Position numbers and translations under genes: made by a program
Shown here: positions 21,693 through 33,213 of the stretch, piece after piece
Numbering within the stretch: position 1 is the stretch's first letter
Layout of the letters: each line of letters opens with the position of its first letter
The notes under the pieces: generated by a model
What the model saw: only the letters and a program-made list of their open reading frames with translations
The model's database searches: none
What the model was told of the DNA's origin: nothing
From: Rostrohypoxylon terebratum
Lineage: Eukaryota > Ascomycota > Sordariomycetes > Xylariales > Hypoxylaceae
Direction: 5' to 3'
Assembly: GCA_022497145.1 (NCBI GenBank)
Contig: MU385931.1
Location: forward strand, 62,001 to 126,000
DNA: 64,000 nucleotides

Positions 21693-24600
21693 TTCTCGTA
21701 GTGTCGTGGACTCCGAGTTGAAAACGGAAATCCTACGAAAAATCCGACGGTTCGGCGAAGTCACACACACAAATGAAAAGAAGGATTTGGAGCCCAGCAG
21801 CGGTCAATTTGCCAAGCGCCGGACCAATCAATCAAACCAGAATGAGGAAAGGGGTGCCGCAGAGACGAGACGAACAAGGCGGGTTGTCCCGCGTGGCGCG
21901 GGACAGGGAGAAAAGACAATGGACAAGGCCAATTCTCTAAGTTCTTTTAGGAAGATCAACGACCAAATCCGTAACTCTGCTGACGATGACCCCGGATCTC
22001 AAGTAAGATCCTGGCCGTTGGCGCCCCGTTGCATTCTCTCATGACCCAATCAAGGCAGAGCTCCGGGTGGGGGCCTTTTGCTTTTATTGAGAAACGAAAT
22101 GGAGTAAAGAAGTGGTCCAATACAGGGTAAGAGAAAGTGGTATATCAGCATATCAGCATCCGATTTTCAAGCTAATAACACACAGCACTCTGCCGCGGTG
22201 AACGGGGATTCCTTCGGATAGCTCTTGTTCTATTCTCGGCAAGCCATCCGCTACAGACACGTGCTTTTACGAAACAAAGAGACCGGGACCTTTAGAAAAC
22301 GGGGAAAGTCGGTTATGGTGCGACGAGACGTACTATCAAGACGCTTCCAGGAAGCCCAGAAGCATGAATAGGTAGGTATCAATGCATGTATTCTTACTTA
22401 TTATTAATCCTCGCATATATTGCGACTACCTTGCTTACCTGGAACTTTTTGACCTACAGCGTACACCGGCCATAATAGAACCAGCCCATATCGGACTAAC
22501 TTCGCCTACGAACTTCGAACTTATCTCTATTCGAAGCCCACTCGGAGACTTTTCGCTTCCTCCACCTCCATGTGGTAACTGGCCACATCCCTTGTCTCAT
22601 GCTCACCATCTCTCGCAGCCGTTTTCTTCCAACATCGAATTGAAACCCGTGCAGCCAACATCGACTCCAATGGCCAATACCTCGACTGCCCGCTCATCGT
22701 CGATATGACTGTTGTGTGGCACGTTCCAAATCGAGGGGATCCGGTAACAAGGACTCTCGAACCATAGGATGACATTCGTCAATGCTGGAATGTTATGTAT
22801 GTACGTGCCAGGATTCGGCAGCCTTGGATTCGCCGATGTCGTGCGGTAGAAGCGTTTCTTTGTGGAACGTAGCAGTCGCTCCCTTCCGGGTAGCGATGCT
22901 ACCAACAAGTACGACAATCACGTCCGAATATCCGGTAAGACATGACCGACTGTCTAGGTACCTATGCAGTCATACAGGCAGCATGTATCTAGATTCCAGA
23001 GTGCTTGATTTTTCGGATTTAAAATTACGAAAGTGAAAGATATTCCGTTTGATCGTATATGAACGAAGGTCGACAGAAAAAAAAATAGACAGGTCCGTGC
23101 CCCATCGCTACCATGACTTTGAAGGCGATACCCTGGACGCCACGAGGGAGCCAAGGAATTAAACAAGCAACGGAATCATGTTCGCGGTCATATCAAGATA
23201 TTTCTTACTAATAAAAGCGAAACCCCGGCTACAAATTTGCCATTCAAAGACTCACAGGTTTCCTATCCCAGTTTATGATTAACCCTGAATATTTACTTCG
23301 TACCCTTTGCTATTTTCTTACGAATGTGCGGTATTACTGCTCAATCAGTCAATACACTTGTGCAATTTCTTGATATGCTTGCCGGCTTACCTGACTTGGT
23401 AAGTACTAAATTGGAAATAGATCGGCGATGGCTTAAGCTGCCTTTTCAAACGTCGCCCAAATACGGTGATAAAAAAGAGAAAGTGATGTCGTTCATATCC
23501 GATCATATGACCTCACTGGGTTCTTCACCGTGATTTCCATTACCACACATCTAAGGTGAGATTCTCAACAGCATTGCCGACATATTTGTCTGACCGTATT
23601 ACAGCGAATATCCTTGGAAAACCCAGACAATGTCGGATATGAGTCTGAACAGCTACACACCCGCTGCTGTGGCTTTTCGAACCCCCCACGGTTCAAACAA
23701 GCCTGCGTGTTTTGTGGCGGCGGCATTATCAAATCCCGCGCCACTACAGAATAGCATAACTTGCTCAACAAAGCCTACCAAGTCAAGAGGAAGCTGAAGA
23801 TTACCCAGGTAGGTAAGTCGATATCGGTGGCTAGTATCTGACTAGATAGTTGCAGTTCATATGGAGTTTTGAAAAGTAGGTAGGTAGGGTTGACCCAGAA
23901 AAATGATCTGGATGCATGTTCTATCGAAATCTTCTTCGACTATGAGTTATCAGGTACAGATCATAGAATTTTGTAAACTTTTGCCACGACTACCTCTTTA
24001 AATCTAAGTCAATTATGACAGGTAACATGAAGCCTTCATTACGTTCTTGAACATAGGTATCTTAAGGGAATATCATAGGTATTTCGAATTATGATTCTTG
24101 TATATCTTACTTGGCACCGTGTCTTACCTGAAAAGCCTCCCAAGCCACTCTCGCGGAGGTATGATTATTTCCTTCCACAAGATGTCTGATATTTTCGGAT
24201 CTCCCCCATCGGATTTTCCAGCCTAGCAGCCTAGGTAATGACGATGTTGAGTTGATGCGGCGAGTTCATGATTAGTAGGTACTTACCTAACTACTTACCT
24301 AATCACCCTTATAATGATCTGAATCTGAACACATGGCTCTACCCGAGACCTACAGGGGAATGATTTCATGGTAAATGTAAGCTGCATGCGATGGCGAAAC
24401 TATGCGTAATAGAATAGAATGATCTGCTTCGACAGACATCGATTTCATGGGCATGTACTCTGTTCTATAGTCCGGAATTCTAACGTTAAGGAATCCGAGT
24501 CTGAAAGAACGAGCGTGGGAGGTTAGGATCTCGCGTCCATCAACCCCTTTCGAGGTGCTGTCCGCTGACCCTGCCTCGAGAATTACTCTCGCGTCTTGTT

Positions 24601-24863
24601 GTGGTCTCCATGCTATAGTGAAGTCCTCTGTAGAGGACATCAAGCAAGAAGACGTATCGTATCTGAACGCTGAACCTCTGCGCGAGGATGTGCCTTTCGC
24701 AAGATATGCTTCACCTGTAGAGAATCGCTGTGGGTATCATAAAACGGGTTCGATTTCGAACCAACGAGATTATGTACGGCTAGTCTAGTTAGCTGGAGGA
24801 GGGTATATGCACAATATTGTACAGATATATGATACATCGTTTACTTCGTCGCAGACATTGTCA
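21693..24863. other. 3.2-kb gene-poor region
   Basis: No ORF with recognisable coding features. Short readings at 22382-22708 (+), 22603-22917 (-), 23324-23533 (+) and 24350-24643 (-) have no domain or splice continuation I can support. TACCTA/TAGGTA words recur (for example 22370, 23809, 23876-23888, 24274-24301). A 7-bp inverted repeat GGTTCGA/TCGAACC lies at about 24747-24762, but no tRNA can be folded around it. Confidence 0.5.
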
Positions 24864-27800
24864 TTACGCTGCACCTTTAACGTTTATCTCGTTTACCTTC
24901 CATGAACCGTCAACCCAGTCCTGCTTCTTTCCGAGGAAGGCGATTCTTTCTTCTTCCTTCGTTAGAGCGTCGACGATGTATTTTTGCGCAACCTCGCGAA
25001 CTTGGTCCTTGGACACATCCAAAAGTTGTTCGCGTCTCTTTTGTTGCATTTCATGTGTCACACCAGACGTGAATCGGAGCATACCCTCCGTATTCACGGC
25101 CTTAGGTGCGTCCACACTCTGGAATACTGATATCTTGGCTTCCTCAAGATCTTGGTCCGACCACTTCCTGTCGACTGCCCATTGGCCGGCGTTTTTCATG
25201 ATGGAAAGTGTATTTTGCGGGTTTGGATCCCGGTACGAGTAGAAACCGAATATCCCTTCAAGCCCTTTCATGTAAGCGCCACCACCATAAGCGCCTCCTT
25301 TCTCACGGATTTCATGGTGGAGATGCTTGTGAGTCAGCAGTTGCGCTAGAATTTGGAGTGGGGCGCCGTGAGCAGATGTGTATGAAGTAGTTGGGAGGGC
25401 GAGACAACCATAGTAGACCTGGTAGGGAAGTGGGAAGAATGCTTTGATATCTCTGGCAAAAGTTTGTTTTCCAGCGGCTGGAAACGTGACAGGATCGGTC
25501 GGGCGGGATGCCATAAACTGAGCTAATGCCGCAGAGTTGGCTTGGGTACTATCTGCACCGCATGTCAACGCCGTTCGAATGCTATTACCGGCCAAAGCGA
25601 ATTTCTGGATTTGTTTCAGTTTTTCAATTATGTCTTCGAACTTATCTGACTCTGGCCGCCCAGCCAATGACGTGATAAGCTTGACCTGTGATAGACCGTT
25701 CACTTGTTCGGTTAGGTATGCGTCTCGTGTCAATCCTGATTCAGCATATCTTCGAGCATAGGCGTGACCGGAAGATGCGATGTCGTTCACGACGCCATCT
25801 GCAGAAGCTTCTAGTAATTGCCTTATTCGGAGGGCAGCTTCAGGACTATCGAAGTTAGTTTCTAAGATGAGCTTGCGTAGAAGATCAAACATCTCAGGCA
25901 CGTTGCGATCAAGAGCCATTCCTCTGAGTAGAAGGCCCTCAGAAGCCTGACGGAAGTCAGTAGGCGATGCGGTCGACAGGTACCCGACCGATACACCTCC
26001 CGTCTTGAGCTTGATCCTGTCTTCTAATTGTTCCATGGCCATGTCCTTTGTCCCCAATCGCATGATAGAATCAGTGAATAGCGGAATCAGAGACCGGAGT
26101 TCGTCTGGCAAGTTTTCGAAGGTATTGATCGCGCGGAAATAAGTTAGACCATTGGTAGGGGCCTCATGCCACTGTATAGTCGTACCGTGGGCTGTCTCGT
26201 CCTTGATGACTACAGGTTCCTTCTGTCTTGGTATGTCTTTGACATAGACAGTTGGCAAACAACTAAGATCCTGTGTGTTGGACTTGCCTTGCTCGACGAG
26301 TAGATCAAGTTCCCTTTGCTCGAAGAACTTTCGAGCAGCTTCTTCCCCACCTGCTTCCCGAGTAGCTTCTATGATCTTCGCCGCTAACCTGTCTTCTTCT
26401 TCTTTGGCAATCTCTGCGCCGTACGTTTCCGATGGGGCCATCGTAAAAGCGAGAGTATTGTCATTTAGAAGGTACTTATCCATTAGTCCCTCAAGATAGT
26501 TTCCTTCGGCGAGCTTCGCCTCGAAGGCGGCAACAGTATCGTTCCATGCCAAGGAGTCGAACGGATCAGTGCCGGAGAACCACTTGCCCTTTAACCGATG
26601 TAACACTGAAAGTCCAAAATTGGCTGTTTTGTGTTTGAGGCTCAACTCGAGTTGGTGAAGATATCCATCAATCTTTGTTTTTTCGAAACCCTTGCTGCGA
26701 ACCTCGAGCAGTATCTTTTGGATCTCACCCTTGACCTTCTCCACGTTAGATTGCTCGACCCCGGTTAATCCAATAGAAAAGATCCCCGTGGCTGCCGACC
26801 CGTCATAACCCGAATTTGGACTCCAGTCTGTGCCCAGACCACTTTCAATGAGCCCCTTGTAGAGTGGGGATCCATACCCATCCATTAACAAGGAGGAGAG
26901 CAAGGCGACGGAGAATGATTCTAGTACGTCATTAGTGTTACCTGTAATCCATGATACTGATGTTTTATATTGCTTGTCTGGGCCAGCGAGAGGATCGACT
27001 GGCCCGAAGAGAGTGACTGTGCGTGGTCCATCACTGAGATCGATCGGTTTCTTGTGCTCGATGTCTGCCTGGATCTTCTCGAAGGCATTCATCTGGGCAT
27101 CGACTTCCCTCAGATGATCAGCTAAGGGCATATCCCCGTACGTCATTAGCTTCGCATTACTGGGGTGATAATGTTCAGCATGAAACTTGCGTAATTGTTC
27201 GTACGTCAAGTCGGTGATCTTCTGCGGATCGCCTCCCGAGTTATTGATGGAAGGGAAAATGTGGTCCTGAAAACGGATGTAGAATAGATAACTAGCATCC
27301 GACATCTGCCCTTTCATCTCGTTGTAGACAACACCTTTGAAGACAAGCTTGCTATCCGCAGCAGCAGTTTCCGCTCCGTCTTTTTCTGCTACCCTAGGAT
27401 TTTCGGGGCCGATCCGCCAACCTTCTTGAGTGAAGTCTGTTTCTTTGAGAAGAGGGTGTAAGGTTGCGTCGAGGTACACAGACATGAGGTTTTGGAAGTC
27501 CTGGGCATTGGTGGTGGCAAATGGATAGTAAGTGTGATCGGAAGCCGTGAAGGCATTCATGAAGTTGGAGAGAGTCCGGGGAAGCATCTTGAAGAAGGGA
27601 TCTCGGATAGGATACTTCTTGCTACCGCATAGTGTAGTATGCTCGAGGATGTGAGGGACACCCGTGTCATCGGGTGGATTCGTCTTGAAACCGATCGAGA
27701 ATACATTGTTGCTGTCCTCTCGAGCAATATGAAGGTAATCTGCTCCTGTCTTGTCGTGTCGTAGATGCAGCGCAGTCAACTCAAGCTCCGGTACGTGCTT

Positions 27801-27905
27801 GGTTCTTAACAAGGTGAAACCGTGAAGTTTTTCGCCAGGCTTAGGGTATTGAGACAACTCCGTCACGGCTTTCTTAGCCGCACCTTTCACCGCGTTCCGC
27901 AACAT
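24864..27905 (-). CDS. CYM1: Mitochondrial presequence protease, M16C metallopeptidase
   Basis: Single exon of 1013 residues from the ATG at 27905; the in-frame codon at 28031 is TTG and is not a start. The N terminus (MLRNAVKGAAKKAV) is basic and fits a matrix-targeting signal. KLHGFTLLRTKHVPELEL leads into the inverted zinc motif HILEH (His85, Glu88, His89), then LCGSKKYPIRDPFFKMLPR and the FMNAFTASDHTYYPFAT segment. Length agrees with Cym1/PreP (about 1000 residues). The enzyme degrades cleaved presequences and other short peptides in the mitochondrial matrix. The C-terminal half carries the usual Arg/Tyr elements (YGGGAYMKGLEGIFGFYSYR). A typical housekeeping gene, unrelated to the metabolite cluster. 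Confidence 0.96.
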   Translation of the reverse strand: MLRNAVKGAAKKAVTELSQYPKPGEKLHGFTLLRTKHVPELELTALHLRHDKTGADYLHIAREDSNNVFSIGFKTNPPDDTGVPHILEHTTLCGSKKYPIRDPFFKMLPRTLSNFMNAFTASDHTYYPFATTNAQDFQNLMSVYLDATLHPLLKETDFTQEGWRIGPENPRVAEKDGAETAAADSKLVFKGVVYNEMKGQMSDASYLFYIRFQDHIFPSINNSGGDPQKITDLTYEQLRKFHAEHYHPSNAKLMTYGDMPLADHLREVDAQMNAFEKIQADIEHKKPIDLSDGPRTVTLFGPVDPLAGPDKQYKTSVSWITGNTNDVLESFSVALLSSLLMDGYGSPLYKGLIESGLGTDWSPNSGYDGSAATGIFSIGLTGVEQSNVEKVKGEIQKILLEVRSKGFEKTKIDGYLHQLELSLKHKTANFGLSVLHRLKGKWFSGTDPFDSLAWNDTVAAFEAKLAEGNYLEGLMDKYLLNDNTLAFTMAPSETYGAEIAKEEEDRLAAKIIEATREAGGEEAARKFFEQRELDLLVEQGKSNTQDLSCLPTVYVKDIPRQKEPVVIKDETAHGTTIQWHEAPTNGLTYFRAINTFENLPDELRSLIPLFTDSIMRLGTKDMAMEQLEDRIKLKTGGVSVGYLSTASPTDFRQASEGLLLRGMALDRNVPEMFDLLRKLILETNFDSPEAALRIRQLLEASADGVVNDIASSGHAYARRYAESGLTRDAYLTEQVNGLSQVKLITSLAGRPESDKFEDIIEKLKQIQKFALAGNSIRTALTCGADSTQANSAALAQFMASRPTDPVTFPAAGKQTFARDIKAFFPLPYQVYYGCLALPTTSYTSAHGAPLQILAQLLTHKHLHHEIREKGGAYGGGAYMKGLEGIFGFYSYRDPNPQNTLSIMKNAGQWAVDRKWSDQDLEEAKISVFQSVDAPKAVNTEGMLRFTSGVTHEMQQKRREQLLDVSKDQVREVAQKYIVDALTKEEERIAFLGKKQDWVDGSWKVNEINVKGAA

Positions 27906-28376
27906 CCTTTTTGTTCTATAAGAAGAAGAAGATGGTTTAAATATCACATGAAATAGGTACCGGACGAATAGAGACAAAAAGGCGAACCAGGCCGTAGAAT
28001 AATAGAACCAACCGACTGCAGCAACGGACAAGAATACGGCACCGCGGGGTCGGGGGTCAAAGTGGCACGTCGCGGTGGCTAAGGGAGGAGAGATCTACTA
28101 TGTAGATATAAAAATTCTAGAAAATTTCCAGCGACGAATAATTGTAAAAAAAGGCTTGTAAAGGTTTCTGTTGGATGACGCATATGTATCTAGGTACCTA
28201 CCTATTAGTACTAAGTACCTATGTATTACATAAGTTAATCCTGGTTACATAAAAAGCGATGGATAAATTTCTTGATTACCAAGCATGCTCCCAGCCTAGT
28301 TGCATTAATTGCATTGTCAGCATTGTCAAACCATCCATTGGTCCAATCACTTCATAGCAATGTCTTACCCAACATA

Positions 28377-28425
28377 GATATGCATGAATATGCATAGATA
28401 TGCGTAGATATGCCCCAGATATGCA
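28377..28425. repeat. Degenerate tandem repeat, AGATATGC core
   Basis: The core AGATATGC or GAATATGC occurs at 28377, 28386, 28396, 28406 and 28418, with a spacing close to 10 bp (one helical turn). Confidence 0.8.
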
Positions 28426-29048
28426 CACATCTTGCCCACACGTTGGTTTTTATGATTTTTTTATTCATGGACATCATGATGAAATCGAGTATAATGGTCC
28501 CATATAAATCCGGCGCTTCGGATCCGCTAGTGTAATAAATTTCAGATTTTCTAGGGCGTTTTGTATTTACATATGTACAAGTACTTAAGTATTGTGCCAT
28601 TCTACATAGAATGCCTCGGTACCTGTGTACACGGATCACGTACTGTAGCCCCAAGTGGAAGTCGCATGTGCAGCACAACAGAAATCCCCAATAGCCCAGA
28701 AGGGCCAATAGTAACTTGGGAAGGCGGGCTCCTTCGCTGTGTGATTAAGTATTGATTAAGTAACCAGCACTAAAACGCCGCGCTTCAACTCAAACTCAAC
28801 CCTCAAAAGTCTTCATCCATTTGAACTACACTGAATTACTGAATTCCGGAATTACACACATCTCCAACAAGCACCGCAACCTCACCAACCCAGCCTATTG
28901 CAAGCTTACCCACCCGTTCGCTTCTTCACGCATACATACATCTTTGCATTCTCAAGACTTATCGCTACAGACACAATTCCAATGTCCAGCAATAATTCGG
29001 AACGGTACGTGCACACTACTTCATGTCATACCTAGTAATAGCAATCAT

Positions 29049-29091
29049 ACATATCCTCCATATCCTCCATATCCCCCATATCGCCTATATC
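29049..29091. repeat. Degenerate tandem repeat, CATATCCTC unit
   Basis: Four to five 9-bp copies (CATATCCTC, CATATCCTC, CATATCCCC, CATATCGCC, TATATCG) about 130 bp upstream of the taxilin ATG. Strongly strand-asymmetric pyrimidine tract. Confidence 0.85.
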
Positions 29092-29214
29092 GTGTAGGCG
29101 TACGCACCACCAAACATAATCATATAATATCCCAAGAACTCTTCCAGAACTTTGTAATTCTAACAAGACTTCCTCATCTTTAGCGTGCGCCTCGTATACG
29201 TTTAGGAACTTAAT

Positions 29215-31329
29215 ATGGCGACAACTACCCATCGTGGCCCCGCTGCAGCGCCTGCTCCCCTCTCGTCTTCTCCGAATACGAATGGCAATTCTTCCCACGC
29301 TCACGACCACGACAATGTGATCCCAACGCCAAACGGTCATTATCATGCACCTGTTCTAGAGCCTCGACAAGCTCCGACCCCTACGCCCTCCCTGGCTTCC
29401 CATAACTCGGCTAAGAAAGGAAAGGGAAAGAAAGCTCTCGACCAAAATGAGGCCTCAAAACTCATCTCAGCAAGGATTTCCCAGCTGGAAGTTGACACGG
29501 CTGCCGAAAAAGAGCAAGAGGCGGAAATTGGTAGGTTATTTTCTCATTCATTTGCCTAGAAGATCTCGTGATAGCGGGGGACTTGCGAGGTCCGGTTTGC
29601 ACATGTACATCGTAGCGATTGCGATTGCGAATTATCCACCAATCTAGGACATCCGCGTCGAATCTGGGAACGATAATATGATATCACGTCCTGTATAGCG
29701 CCTGTATAGCGATGACGAGCAAACTGGATCGGATTGTCAGTCAACTTGCGACAGAATAACTTCTTTAGGAACCCACCGTCAAACTTTGTCCACTCGATCT
29801 AGAGACCCCACGCCTAAGCCATTGTATTTATTAGATAAGGTGCCTACGGCTTTTCGGTACTCTGCTTTCGACCATACTTCGTCGCGCTTTATTGATATAC
29901 AACTCAGAGAGTGATATATATTGAGATCTCATGCTGTTACTAAAGCTCTCTTTATTGTCTTTATTGGTGATGTCTTGATCTTGCTAATTTCTCACCCACT
30001 TTAGATCGAGAAGTGCGAAAGGCCAACCGCGAGCTCAACCATCAGATGAACAAAATGAACGATATGGACAAGATCGAACTCTTGACAAAGCGATCTTCAG
30101 AACTATTCGCAAACATGAAGCGCCTCGAACGCGAGAACCTCAAGAACAAGAAGCGTGCCGATCAACTGCAGAAGGAAAAGGACTCCAGCCGTACCGACTT
30201 AAGTAAGCAGATCAGCTTGAAGGAAAAGTTGGAGAAACTTTGTCGCGAGTTACAGAAGGAGAACAATAAGCTGAAGGTATTATATGATTCTAGTGCCGGG
30301 ACTTGGGAAATTTCAGCTGATGGTTATGGATGATAGAACGAACACCGAACCTTGGGTGACACTCATGAGCGGCTCAAGTCGTCGTCAGACGAACGCTTTA
30401 GGAAAGTGCTTGAGACCCTCGAGGGTTACCAAGAAGAGAAGGATAACCCCCGAAAACAAGTTGTCTATATGAAGGCAGAAGAATTGTGCGCTTCTCCCAT
30501 ACCTTTTGCGCTAGCACGTATATGTTGACATAAACATTATAGGTTTAAGGCGCGATTTAAATCCCTCATCGACCAGTATGAGCTTCGGGAATTACATTTC
30601 CACTCTGCGATGCGCACCAAGGAGATCGAAGTGCAGTGGAACATGGCCCGTTATGAGCAGCAGAAGAAAACGGCCGAGGTGGAGGCTAACCGCGCACGCC
30701 AACTGAACAGTCAGGTGCTTACATTCTCTAAGACAGAAACGGAGCTGCGAAATCAGCTGAACGTCTATGTCGAGAAGTTCAAGCAGGTATGCTTCCTGTG
30801 CCCCTCGATAGCACGTCGTGGGAAGGCATTAACAAATGAGGAGGTCGAGGATACCCTCAATAATAGTAACGACCTGTTCTTGACGTTTCGCAAGGAGATG
30901 GAGGACATGTCGAAGAAGACCAAGAAGCTCGAGAAGGAGAACGAGGCGTACAAGCGTAAAGAAGGTGCCCTTAACCAGAACATCTTCAAGATGGCCGAAG
31001 AACGCAATAGGAATATGAAGGATCTCGAGGATATCAAGAAGAAGAACGACAAGCTCACGAGCATCATCAACCAGATGCAGCAGCAGGGTCGTGGCATACC
31101 CCAGGGTATGCAGGGTACGGTGGAGAGTTGCTACGCTGAGGGCGCGGAGGGTGACGAAGGAGAGCTCGAGGACGGGGATGAGGAAAGTGATTACGAATAC
31201 GACGACGAAGGGGACGAGGAGGTAAGTGAAGAAGGGGAGTTCGACGACGACACGGAAGAGGAGATCATGCCCCAAGTGCCAGGCGCCTTTGGACCTGAGC
31301 GACCGCCTGCTATGAACGGACATCGCTAG
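29215..31329 (+). CDS. Taxilin-like long coiled-coil protein
   Basis: Five exons: 29215-29530, 30005-30276, 30337-30485, 30543-30786, 30844-31329, giving 488 residues. A disordered Pro/Ser/His-rich head and a Lys-rich patch (AKKGKGKKALDQ) precede a long heptad-rich coiled coil with taxilin-family motifs EKLCRELQKENNKLK, EGYQEEKDNPRKQ, HFHSAMRTKEIEVQ and FKQVEDTLNNSNDLF. The tail is highly acidic (EDGDEESDYEYDDEGDEE). Taxilins bind syntaxins in animals; in fungi the role is poorly known and probably lies in vesicle traffic. Intron 1 is 474 nt, far longer than any other in the window. Intron 4 is 57 nt and in frame, removed because FKQVEDTL is continuous in the family. The intron-3 donor GTGCGC is unusual. 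Confidence 0.88.
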
Positions 31330-31858
31330 GAGGAGGACGTATCGCAGCAGCCTCAGTCCCAGGAAACCAAGGTCCGTCAATCTTTCCAAGAGCTATCCCG
31401 TTGGTTTGGCGGTTTGAAGAACACGGTCCGTCATGCCATGAAACCGAGACGTCGACAAGGATCGCCGCAAGAGGACTAGCCGTCGTCAACTGGCCTACGT
31501 TGCGAGGGAAGTCTTCCCCGACATAAAGCTACACATTTCCTCTTACGAACACCTACCCTTCGGAATTCGCTTCCTACATTTCGAGAACATGGTCGTTTTT
31601 CCGGGAAGGACCGACAACCATTTCTTGCAGAATCAACGGCCCATTTGGTTGCGTTAGTCTATGGAACAGGCAACTTGGTTTTCGGTAGTTGCCGGGGAGA
31701 ACACTATTCCTCGCTAGTGGTACATTTGTAGCAATAAACGCGAATTCATATCTTACGACGTGTATTTTCACTCTTCATGACAAAGTCTCATAGTTTCCGT
31801 GACATAACTTTTTTTTCATTAATCGTGGGTTCTTTGGGTATCTACTAATGCGACCATT
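31330..31858. other. Convergent intergenic region, taxilin / LTV1
   Basis: Two genes end toward each other here. The first 150 bp still have coding-like composition (Gln/Arg-rich reading after the stop), but no in-frame continuation could be supported. Confidence 0.5.
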
Positions 31859-33213
31859 CTATCGCGAAGCCGATGCCGCCGTCTGCGGCTGGGTAGTTCT
31901 GCCGCGAATTCTGGCAGGTCCTAACTCTCGTCTTATCTCGTCCAGCTGAGCTGTACCGCTCTTCCATTTTCCCTTCTTCATCTGCTTCTTGCCATGCATA
32001 GAATAGCCTCCCAAGAAATCGTCTAGGATGTTGTCGAAATCGCCCCGAACTGGACCGGTCACACTAGATGCGGTCGAGATCTGCGACATGGAGGCGGCAT
32101 CATCGCCGTCGCCGTCTTCGAATTCATCCTCGTTGTACTGCTCCTCGATTTTCTCGAAGCGCGCGTCGAGGATGCCTAGCTGTTCCGTGCGCACAAGAGA
32201 CGCAGACGTCATGGAGTAGCCGGATTGGCTCGTCAGGGCGCCCTTGCGCTTCTTCCGTCGTCCACCATTCGTAGTCGTAGTCATGATCGAGGACTGCATT
32301 TCCGACGGCGCGCCGAGTTTCTTCGCCGCGGCAGGCTTAGCCTGATCCTTCTTGAACTTCTTGAAATCCTCTAACCAATCCCCGTTCTCGCCTTCCTCAT
32401 CCCCATCCGCGTCGGCAGGGACTAGGTCCGGTGCTTCGGAGGAGTCCTTGTACTCTTTAACCGGCTTGGCCGTGTCGTCGGACTCCCAGCCGTCTTCCTC
32501 CTCAAACTCGATATCGTCTAGTTCCTGCCCGTCCTTCGCCAACTCGGCGAATACATCCTCGTCATCATCTACGTACGCCTCATCCTCAAGCGCCTCGAGC
32601 ACCTCCCGCAAGCGCGGGTCCATGTCCGGCTGGAAGCCACCAATGGCATCGGGCACATCCTGCTGCGCCTGGTACGTGAGGTGCTGGAGGTTCTTCGACG
32701 GCAGGAAGTCGTCGCCGAACAGGCCATCTCGCTTGCGCTCCTCGTCCTCGATATCCAGACGCTTGAGCGCGTCCTCCAGACTCTGCTTCTGCTTGCCCTT
32801 GCCCTTATTCCTGTTCCCCCTATCCGCCTCGATGAAGATGACCTCGCCGGCCCCGCCCCTCGAGTCCAGGTCCCGCATGTGCTGCATGTAGTCGTACTCG
32901 GTGTCGTCGAAGTAGATGCCGTGGTTGGCGGCCTCGCCCTCGTTGGCGCGGATGCGCTCCGCGTCGGAGCCCAGCTCCGAGGTCAGGTCGTCGAGTTTTT
33001 TCACCTTGGAGGCGTTGGGCAGGGCTGTTGGGTTGAGAACCATGGACGGCGCTTCGGTGTCGTGGATGAGAGGGTCATTTTGCGGACGGTGTACCAGCGT
33101 AAAGTGCTGGGCTGTCTTCTTGTCGCTGTTTGGGATTGTTAGAATATGGATGGTGAATTGGTGGATTTGATAGGGGAGGGTTTGTTCACTTACATCCACT
33201 TGCCTTTAGGCAT
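31859..33213 (-). CDS. LTV1: Ribosome biogenesis protein Ltv1
   Basis: Two exons: a 20-nt first exon, 33213-33194, and 33125-31859, giving 428 residues. The tiny first exon restores the family N terminus MPKGKWIDKKTAQHFTLVHR; the intron has GTAAGT and CAG ends. Further Ltv1 features are HRPQNDPLIHD, GIYFDDTEYDYMQHMRDL, ELDDIEFEEEDGWESDD, the LDARFEKIEEQYNEDEF segment, and a basic C terminus. Ltv1 accompanies pre-40S subunits from the nucleus to the cytoplasm and is needed to position uS3 on the small-subunit head. It is divergently arranged with LSG1 (436 bp between starts), pairing a 40S with a 60S assembly factor. Confidence 0.94.

Larger units (their letters stand above)
27906..29214. promoter_or_regulatory. 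Divergent intergenic region, CYM1 / taxilin
   Basis: The two genes point outward. The region contains a TAGGTACCTA cluster (28191-28222), a degenerate ten-bp tandem repeat of AGATATGC (28377-28425), and a pyrimidine-rich TATCCTCCA tandem repeat (29049-29091) within about 170 bp of the taxilin start. No further gene is seen. Confidence 0.5.

Noticed and set aside
22382..22917. Overlapping readings on both strands in the gene-poor region
   Set aside because: No domain, no splice continuation and no clear start context.
24747..24762. GGTTCGA-TT-TCGAACC resembles a tRNA T-arm
   Set aside because: No acceptor, D or anticodon stems can be folded around it. I found no tRNA or rRNA gene in the window.
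27906..28031. 42-codon membrane-like extension of CYM1
   Set aside because: Starts at TTG and lies upstream of a normal targeting presequence; treated as 5' leader.
30765..31389. Long minus-strand readings opposite the taxilin gene
   Set aside because: Leu/Val/Ser-rich mirror images of a Lys/Glu coiled coil; a composition artefact.
31874..33170. Several long plus-strand readings opposite LTV1
   Set aside because: Ser- or Val/Leu-rich mirror translations of acidic and charged LTV1 codons, with no domain of their own.
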